Positions 14,482-19,426 of a stretch of 19,426 bases of DNA are shown here, in pieces. Under the pieces are notes generated by a model. The model ran no database searches, was not told where the DNA came from, and was given only the letters and a program-made list of their open reading frames with translations. The stretch is from NCBI GenBank assembly GCA_031271635.1, contig JAISVG010000026.1, forward strand, positions 1 through 19,426, read 5' to 3'. A program made the translations under genes and the position numbers. Every line of letters begins with the position of its first letter. Within the stretch, counting starts at the first letter, position 1. The stretch is from Erysipelotrichaceae bacterium. Lineage in GTDB: Bacteria; Bacillota_I; Bacilli_A; RFN20; CAG-826.

Positions 14482-16148
14482 TAAAGCTCCAAGATAAAGG
14501 GAATAATCATTGGGTGTCGCTTGGTATTTCTAAAGAAGAAAACATCAAGTTCTTTCACCAAAATTGTTTTCAAGTCTTGAGGCGCAATAGCGTTATAATT
14601 ATTTTTAAAATATTTACTAATAAGAAGATTGGTGGCCTTATTAAAGATCGACTCATCCTGCACAAAGCCGCGCTTATGAAGATGCAGTCGCACTAGTTCT
14701 TGACCCTTATTCTGTAATAAAACAGCCAGAATAACTACCCCATTATCATTAAGAATCTGCCGTTCCTGAATAATTTGTTTGGAGATTCCCATAATGGATT
14801 TTCCATCAATATAAACGTCTTCACAAGGGATACGTTCATCTTTGAGACTCACTTTATGATCTTTTAAGAATAAGACACGACCATTTTCGACCACAAAAAT
14901 ATGATCTTTAGGAATACTAAGCGATTCTGCGATATCACGGTGCTGACTAAGCATGCGATATTCACCATGAACCGGCATAAAATAAGCTGGTTTTAAAAGG
15001 GTGAGTACGAGTCGTAATTCTTGTTTTGAAGGGTGACCTGAAGAATGAACATTATTAAGAACCGAATTAGTAATCACATTCGCGCCTTGCCTGGCGAGAA
15101 GGTTGATAATCTTATTAATCGAATTCCCATTTCCTGGAATAGGACTAGAAGAAAAGACGACCGTGTCTCCAGCGTGAATCGTGACATTTTTAAAGTCATT
15201 TCTGGCAATACGGCTTAAAACTGCCATTGCTTCGCCTTGAGATCCAGTACATAAAATACAAATTTGTTCTTGTTTATAAAGCTTCATGTCATCGACCTTA
15301 ATCACGTTAAGATCGCTGATGTTGATATAACCATATTTTCTGGCAATATCCACGACTTTTTCCATTGAGGAACCAAGGATTAAAACTTTACGGTTAAATC
15401 TAATACAAGCCGTAATAATCTGCTGAATTCTTGAAACATTACTTGAAAAGGTTGAAATAATAAGTCGCCCCTTAGTATTAGAAAACACATCTTCAATCGA
15501 AGAAGCGACATTTCTTTCACTTGGGGTATAGCCTTCAATTTCGGCATTAGTAGAATCACTTAAAAGGAGATCTACTCCTTCACTACCAAGGGTTGCCATT
15601 TTAGTAATCTCAAAATCAGGTCCGACCGGAGTTAAATCAACTTTAAAATCACCGGTAGTGATGATGCGGCCTTCACTCGTATCGACGACAATTCCATATG
15701 AATCCGGAATCGAGTGCGTGACACGGATGAAAGAAACTTTAAAATCACCAAGGTGTAAGACTGAATCAGCATGATATTCTTTAATTGTAATTGGTTGTTT
15801 GACGCGGAAGTTTGCTAATTTACTAATCATTAAGGCGGCCGCTAGTTTGGGGGCGTAAACAATTGGAAGTGAGGGGATTGCTTGGACTAAAAAAGGAATC
15901 GCTCCAATATGATCTTCATGACCATGAGTAATTAGTAATGCCCTAATTTTATGTGAATTTTGCTTTAAATAAGAATAATCAGAAATAACATAATCAATGC
16001 CTAATAAATCATCAGTGGGGAATTTCACGCCACAATCAATGATGAGAATATCCTTCGCACTTTCAATGCAGTACATATTTTTACCAACTTCACCTAGTCC
16101 ACCAATCGCATAAATAAGAACGCCATCCTTCCCGCTAAAACCCATCAT
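14481..16148 (-). CDS. rnj: Ribonuclease J
   Basis: A 555-residue metallo-beta-lactamase/beta-CASP ribonuclease with 5'-3' exo and endo activity, central to mRNA turnover and rRNA maturation in Bacillota. GGLGEVGKNMY opens the protein. The zinc site HGHEDH has His75, His77, Asp79 and His80, numbered almost as in B. subtilis J1. VTHSIPDSYG and ITTGDFK supply further metal ligands. The beta-CASP region runs through LLSDSTNAE, LCTGSQGE and HSSGHPSK, with PVHGEY following. The C-terminal domain ends RHPMIIPFILEL, as is usual. A leader of about 40 nt carries AGAGG (16159-16163). A second ATG follows directly at codon 2. It is co-transcribed with maf. The choice between J1 and J2 is not certain, and only one copy is visible here. 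Confidence 0.96.
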   Translation of the reverse strand: MMGFSGKDGVLIYAIGGLGEVGKNMYCIESAKDILIIDCGVKFPTDDLLGIDYVISDYSYLKQNSHKIRALLITHGHEDHIGAIPFLVQAIPSLPIVYAPKLAAALMISKLANFRVKQPITIKEYHADSVLHLGDFKVSFIRVTHSIPDSYGIVVDTSEGRIITTGDFKVDLTPVGPDFEITKMATLGSEGVDLLLSDSTNAEIEGYTPSERNVASSIEDVFSNTKGRLIISTFSSNVSRIQQIITACIRFNRKVLILGSSMEKVVDIARKYGYINISDLNVIKVDDMKLYKQEQICILCTGSQGEAMAVLSRIARNDFKNVTIHAGDTVVFSSSPIPGNGNSINKIINLLARQGANVITNSVLNNVHSSGHPSKQELRLVLTLLKPAYFMPVHGEYRMLSQHRDIAESLSIPKDHIFVVENGRVLFLKDHKVSLKDERIPCEDVYIDGKSIMGISKQIIQERQILNDNGVVILAVLLQNKGQELVRLHLHKRGFVQDESIFNKATNLLISKYFKNNYNAIAPQDLKTILVKELDVFFFRNTKRHPMIIPFILEL

Positions 16149-16192
16149 CGTAACTTTACCTCTTTTAAATTATAATTAAACCTTATGTTTAG

Positions 16193-16221
16193 ATTATATG
16201 CTCCAATGCTCGTAAAGTCAA
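16193..16221 (-). promoter_or_regulatory. Sigma-A type promoter of rnj-maf
   Basis: On the minus strand TTGACT (16221-16216), a 17-bp spacer and a perfect TATAAT (16198-16193) make the best conventional promoter in the window. A second TATAAT at 16174-16169 lies nearer the gene. Confidence 0.8.
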
Positions 16222-16357
16222 GGCGAACAATTAAATTAGACTAGTTATAAAAACAATACTACCAATTTCATGAAAAGACGTGCTGAGCTTATTGGTATAA
16301 CCGCATCATTAAACTATATGACGATGGTACAACATCAATCTGTCTCTTTCAAAAAAG

Positions 16358-16387
16358 TTGACACTATAAAGTTTATTATGCTACTAT
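16358..16387 (+). promoter_or_regulatory. Promoter of the lipoprotein gene
   Basis: An exact TTGACA (16358-16363) is followed after 18 bp by TACTAT (16382-16387), with a TGC extended -10 element at 16379-16381. This is a strong housekeeping-type promoter for the small accessory operon. Confidence 0.68.
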
Positions 16388-16420
16388 ATAAATAAGAATA
16401 ACAAGATGGGAGATGGCATT

Positions 16421-16930
16421 ATGATTGCTTTTAAACGATTAAGGCCTTTGAAAATTTCGATTCTTTTACTTTTTTTAACAACATCATGTACAAGAGAGAC
16501 AATTCCACCTGAAATCGAGCAGAAAATGAAAGAGGCTTATTTAGTAAGATTTGAATATAGTGATTTCATTTTCGATAATGAAGTAATAATATATGGAACT
16601 TCAAGTTTTACGGCTAACGATATTGAGATGAAACAGGATCTAGGAGTCTATAATGAATGCTATGTTGCAATTCTTTTTCCAAAAGGAAAAATCACCGAGG
16701 CAGATCCAAACTCAAGTTGTGTTATTGACACTCCATGCGGTGTGTATTGGTCTGATATTGTGGCTGGTATTAGTTTTGGGCTGATATACTCAACGGGGAT
16801 TGTTTGCTATGCAGATGATCGGCTACTATATCTTCGAGAAGCATATATGTGGGGATATTTAAGAACAAATGACATCGAAGAGATTTCGATGAGATTATAC
16901 GGAAAAATATCATCTATACATAACAGATAA
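16421..16930 (+). CDS. Predicted small lipoprotein of unknown function
   Basis: A 169-residue exported protein. The N-terminus has basic residues, a hydrophobic core (ISILLLFL) and a lipobox-like TTSC, with Cys about residue 23. The -3 position is Thr rather than Leu, so lipidation is likely but not certain. I chose ATG 16421 because GGAG at 16409-16412 sits 8 nt upstream; ATG 16406 would precede that site. The mature part has a pattern I recall from small secreted proteins of Bacillota: YGTSS, CYVAILF, DIVAGISFG, then DRLLYLREAYMWGYLRTNDIEEI (a 'fyLxEAYxxGxLxxxDixxI' ending). No function is known to me. It lies in an AT-rich accessory patch and shares a transcript with the broken gene downstream. 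Confidence 0.75.
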   Translation: MIAFKRLRPLKISILLLFLTTSCTRETIPPEIEQKMKEAYLVRFEYSDFIFDNEVIIYGTSSFTANDIEMKQDLGVYNECYVAILFPKGKITEADPNSSCVIDTPCGVYWSDIVAGISFGLIYSTGIVCYADDRLLYLREAYMWGYLRTNDIEEISMRLYGKISSIHNR

Positions 16931-16937
16931 TTATCTG
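16924..16937. repeat. Perfect 14-bp palindrome at the lipoprotein stop codon
   Basis: CAGATAATTATCTG is its own reverse complement and includes the TAA stop (16928-16930). It lies 4 bp before the eight-G tract of the next ribosome binding site. It could bind a dimeric protein; as RNA it would give only a short stem. Confidence 0.6.
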
Positions 16938-16941
16938 GAAA

Positions 16942-16949
16942 GGGGGGGG
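16942..16949 (+). repeat. Eight-G homopolymer forming a ribosome binding site
   Basis: Eight consecutive G followed by AG precede ATG 16956 by 6 nt and act as the Shine-Dalgarno of the downstream gene. A G8 run stands out in such AT-rich DNA and is a typical slippage site. Confidence 0.75.
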
Positions 16950-16955
16950 AGTTCT

Positions 16956-17325
16956 ATGAAGCGAAGAAGTATCTTTGGTGTCTTATTGTGTTGTCTTATT
17001 GTTGGATCAATGTATGGTGCTAAACCAAAACAATTATCAGTTAAAGCTCTAGATAATGATACTGATCAGTCGCATGTTAATGATGTAGAAAATACTGGTT
17101 TTTGTGATGAGACTATTTTGGTAATGCTGAAAAAAGACATTGACTCATTTCCTAAAACGTTATTAGTGGAGTGGCATTTTTTTGGATTACATTAATAGTA
17201 AATGTTTCGCTTTTAATAAAAATTGGCATTCCAAACAACCTAAACATTATCTTGAATCTATTAAAAATCTTAAAACAAAGGTTTTGTATAAAATCGGAAA
17301 ATACCATTCTTGCAAACTAGTCTAA
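16956..17325 (+). pseudogene. Broken gene for an exported protein (frameshifted)
   Basis: The first frame encodes 79 residues up to TAA 17193-17195: a signal peptide (basic MKRR, then a hydrophobic core to about residue 21, with SMYGA as possible cleavage site), then CDETILVMLKKDIDSF. From 17176, at a run of seven T (17177-17183), the +1 frame is open for 49 codons to TAA 17323-17325 and reads FNKNWHSKQ...YLESIKNL. I recall Bacillota secreted proteins whose N-terminal module has 'D(D/N)T(I/V)LV.L' followed later by 'L...SK(E/Q)NV...I..L', which fits both pieces in the right order, with sequence lost between them. A one-base indel in the T run plus an internal deletion would explain it. Alternatively the 79-residue peptide is a genuine short product. 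Confidence 0.5.
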
Positions 17326-17351
17326 ATGAAACAATAAATACTAAAAAATGA

Positions 17352-17377
17352 TTATGAAAAATAAAACGATTTCATAA
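17352..17377. repeat. Inverted repeat TTATGAAA-N10-TTTCATAA upstream of yitT
   Basis: Perfect 8-bp arms (17352-17359, 17370-17377) lie about 95 nt before the yitT start. In the plus direction no T run follows. On the minus strand, T6 comes soon after, so it could be a weak minus-strand terminator catching ligA read-through, or an operator. The rest of 17326-17470 shows nothing beyond the yitT -10. Confidence 0.45.
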
Positions 17378-17453
17378 AGGAAAAATAGTAAAGCTGAAGA
17401 AAGCATCTCATTCCATAAAATGCAAGATAAATAGATAGTAAAACATCTCTTTT

Positions 17454-17459
17454 TATACT
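17454..17459 (+). promoter_or_regulatory. -10 box of the yitT-family gene
   Basis: TATACT ends 11 nt before ATG 17471, leaving a leader of about 4-6 nt without a ribosome binding site. No convincing -35 was found. Confidence 0.4.
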
Positions 17460-17470
17460 AAAATATTAGT

Positions 17471-18574
17471 ATGTCAAAACTTGACAGAATTAAGAAAAAC
17501 ATTAACACCTTTCTATATCGCCATTTGGTTCTAAGATTCATCTTACACCACGGCAAAGTTTTAATTGTGGTGCTCCTTTCAGCGCTTTTATATTCTTTTG
17601 GGTTTCGCTCGTTTATTTCTCCAATCCATGATAGTACTGCCAATCTTCCGACTCTCGTTGGAGGTGGCGTCACTGGAGTCGCCCAAGTCATTGTAAAATT
17701 AGTCTTAGGAATCAATCCTGGGCTTGATACGACGGTCGGAAACATTATTCAGTCAGTTTTATACACCGCACTTAATATTCCACTTTTCATTTTGGCTTAC
17801 CTAAAAATTGGAAAACAATTCTCAATTTATACCTTCATTAATGTGGTTGCCTCTTCAATTCTAGTCGCTTTCTTACCAGAAGACTTTATTCAAATTATTT
17901 CTCATACTTTTGAAAACAATATTTTACCTCGGGCCTTACTTGGAGGCTTACTTGCTGGTCTTTCAACGACACTGGCCTTTTCAGTTGGAGCCTCCGCCGG
18001 AGGGATTGACTTAGTTTCCTTTTATTTTGCAAATCGTAAATCTACGAATGTAGGAAAATACATGATTTTCATCAACATTATGATTCTTACGGCTTATACT
18101 ATTACTTCAATGTTCTTACCTGGAGGAACAACGATTCTTGCGGCCTTCCAGAACGTCGCTGATGGACGAAATCCAACTGAGATTATGGCCACATATGGCC
18201 AAAATCCTCATGATTATCTAGTTGTCTTTGGCTTCCTCATTATCATTGTTATTTTCTCCGTCTTATACATTGTTGTAAGCGGTATTGTGGTTGATAACTT
18301 TAATGCCCGTAACAAAAAGATTCAGATTAAGATTGTTACCACGAGGCCAACTCTAAGCGAAATTCTCATTAATCATTTTCCTCATTCTGCAACCGTTCTT
18401 GAGGGCACTGGAGCCTACTCCAAAGAAAAGAAATATATCATCTATATGGTCGTCAGTAGTAACGAAGAAAAAGAAGTCGTGAAAAAAGCTTTAATTGCTG
18501 ATCCTAGTGCCTTTATTGAGACGATGAATATTAATCAAGCCTATGGTAATTTCTTTATTCGTCGGGTTAAATAA
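17471..18574 (+). CDS. YitT family (DUF161/DUF2179) membrane protein
   Basis: A 367-residue inner-membrane protein. After a basic N-terminus there are about six helices between residues 30 and 275. Family landmarks are GGGVTGVAQVI near the first helices and SVGASAGGIDLVSFYFANRK in the middle, the glycine-rich segment typical of YitT/YvjA-type proteins. The C-terminal 90 residues form the cytosolic DUF2179 domain: IKIVTTRP...HFPHSATVLEGTGAYSKEKK, a ferredoxin-like fold that is PII-like in sequence character. The transported substrate is not established for the family. It is longer than the usual 280-290 residues, mainly through the N-terminus and an expanded loop around LPGGTTILAAFQNVADGRN. 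It converges on ligA with a 4-bp gap. Confidence 0.92.
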   Translation: MSKLDRIKKNINTFLYRHLVLRFILHHGKVLIVVLLSALLYSFGFRSFISPIHDSTANLPTLVGGGVTGVAQVIVKLVLGINPGLDTTVGNIIQSVLYTALNIPLFILAYLKIGKQFSIYTFINVVASSILVAFLPEDFIQIISHTFENNILPRALLGGLLAGLSTTLAFSVGASAGGIDLVSFYFANRKSTNVGKYMIFINIMILTAYTITSMFLPGGTTILAAFQNVADGRNPTEIMATYGQNPHDYLVVFGFLIIIVIFSVLYIVVSGIVVDNFNARNKKIQIKIVTTRPTLSEILINHFPHSATVLEGTGAYSKEKKYIIYMVVSSNEEKEVVKKALIADPSAFIETMNINQAYGNFFIRRVK

Positions 18575-18578
18575 TTAG

Positions 18579-19426
18579 TTATTCAGCAAGAATTTCTCGT
18601 AGTTCTGGTTCCAAAATAATTCTCGTTCCGAGAGTTTTCGCCTTACTAAGTTTACTTCCAGCCTCACTCCCAACAATTAAAAAGTCGGTATGTTTTGAAA
18701 CCGCGCTTGAAACTTTAGCCCCAAGATTCTCAAGAATATTACTAAGAGATTCTCTTGAATAATGCTCTAGAGTGCCCGTAATCACAACGGTTTTCCCTGA
18801 GAAAAAAGAGTCAGTGACAACTTTTGGTCCGAGATATTTCATGTTAAGACCAGCTTCCTTAAGTCGCATAATAAGTTTCACATTTTCTTGATCTAGAAAA
18901 TAATCATGAAGCGCCTTCACGGTTGTCGTTCCAATATCTTTAATATTAAAAAGCTCTTCTTCACTTGCTATCATCAGACGGTCAAGATCTTCAAAAGCTA
19001 AGGCTAAAACTTTGGCCGTCTTACTCCCTACTTCTTTAATTCCCAGTCCAAAAAGCAAAGATTCAAGAGATTTATCTTTTGAAGCTTCTAAAGCCGTGAT
19101 TAAATTCTGATATGATTTTTCTTGCCACCCTTCAAGTAAGAGAATCTCAGCTTTTTTTGTTTCCAGTTGGTAAAGATCACTAACGTCTTTAATTAGCTTT
19201 TCATTATAAAAAGTTTCAACAATCTTCTCGCCGAGTCCATCGATATCCATCGCACTACGACTAGCGAAATGGATAATGGCCTCAATTACTTTGGCTTTAC
19301 AGTTCTTATTAGGGCAGTAATGAAGGGCTTCTACTTTGATAAGTTCACTGCCACAAACAGGACAATGAGTAATAAAAACCGTCGGAGGTGCTTGATGTGC
19401 TCTTTTTGTTAAATCAACCTTCATCA
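18579..19426 (-). CDS. ligA: NAD-dependent DNA ligase, C-terminal part (partial)
   Basis: The last 280-odd residues of LigA, which seals nicks between Okazaki fragments and in repair using NAD. Counting from the first Met in the window (19424), the zinc finger has Cys21, Cys24, Cys37 and Cys42 (HCPVCGSEL...YCPNKNC). It is followed by ASRSAMDIDGLGEKIV, the family's hallmark after the finger. Tandem helix-hairpin-helix repeats follow (LLFGLGIKEVGSKTAKVLA and FNIDIGTT-like FNIKDIGTTTVKAL). The C-terminal BRCT domain (FSGKTVVITGTLEHYSRESL...LGAKVS..VSKHTDFLIVG) ends the protein. That Met lies inside the OB-fold end (VDLTKRAHQAPPT aligns with the middle of the family), so the gene continues beyond the right edge with its adenylation domain outside the window. 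Confidence 0.97.
   Translation of the reverse strand, partial: MKVDLTKRAHQAPPTVFITHCPVCGSELIKVEALHYCPNKNCKAKVIEAIIHFASRSAMDIDGLGEKIVETFYNEKLIKDVSDLYQLETKKAEILLLEGWQEKSYQNLITALEASKDKSLESLLFGLGIKEVGSKTAKVLALAFEDLDRLMIASEEELFNIKDIGTTTVKALHDYFLDQENVKLIMRLKEAGLNMKYLGPKVVTDSFFSGKTVVITGTLEHYSRESLSNILENLGAKVSSAVSKHTDFLIVGSEAGSKLSKAKTLGTRIILEPELREILAE

Noticed and set aside
16270..16395. Short open frame of 41 codons before the lipoprotein gene
   Set aside because: No ribosome binding site, no recognisable sequence, and it runs through the TTGACA promoter of the next gene.
1..19426. CRISPR array, insertion sequence or phage genes
   Set aside because: No regularly spaced repeats, transposase motifs or phage structural proteins were seen anywhere in the window.

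Overview
The window looks like the chromosome of an AT-rich, low-GC Gram-positive bacterium (Bacillota) close to the Mollicutes/Erysipelotrichia side of the tree but using the standard genetic code. The support is a PolC-type replicative polymerase, RNase J, Spx, YitT-family and MMPL-family proteins, weak or absent Shine-Dalgarno sequences before several genes, and trpS ending in TGA inside an ATGA overlap, so UGA is read as stop. The genus cannot be named from sequence alone.

Left part (1-7329): the 3' end of dxr (isoprenoid MEP pathway), rseP (intramembrane site-2 protease) and polC run as one plus-strand operon, followed by a tRNA-Pro(CGG) with its own promoter. In many Bacillota the order is dxr-rseP-proS-polC; here proS is absent and a proline tRNA sits at the downstream edge. 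A gene-free stretch with operator-like repeats then leads to a solitary Fic-domain protein that has its own N-terminal helix-turn-helix and a built-in inhibitory motif.

Middle (7330-16221): a 12-TM MMPL/RND transporter faces a minus-strand operon trpS - Cof-type HAD phosphatase - DUF975 membrane protein, whose terminator lies inside the last codons of the transporter gene. Divergent from trpS is a plus-strand operon spx - nadK-like - membrane-anchored EIIB-like protein. The nadK product has lost several substrate-pocket residues, and the EIIB-like protein has lysine where the phospho-cysteine belongs. This operon converges, with an 11-bp overlap, on the minus-strand pair rnj (RNase J) - maf.

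Right part (16222-19426): a small accessory patch holds a predicted lipoprotein and a broken gene for a second exported protein, separated by a perfect palindrome and an eight-G tract in the ribosome binding site. It is followed by a YitT-family membrane protein and, converging on it with a 4-bp gap, the 3' half of ligA (NAD-dependent DNA ligase), which runs off the right edge.

The main points for follow-up are the spx/nadK/EIIB-like operon with its two apparently repurposed enzymes, the recurring promoters placed so close to start codons that leaderless mRNAs are expected (trpS, spx, yitT), and the G8 tract in the accessory patch. No phage, insertion sequence, CRISPR array or complete defence system was seen.
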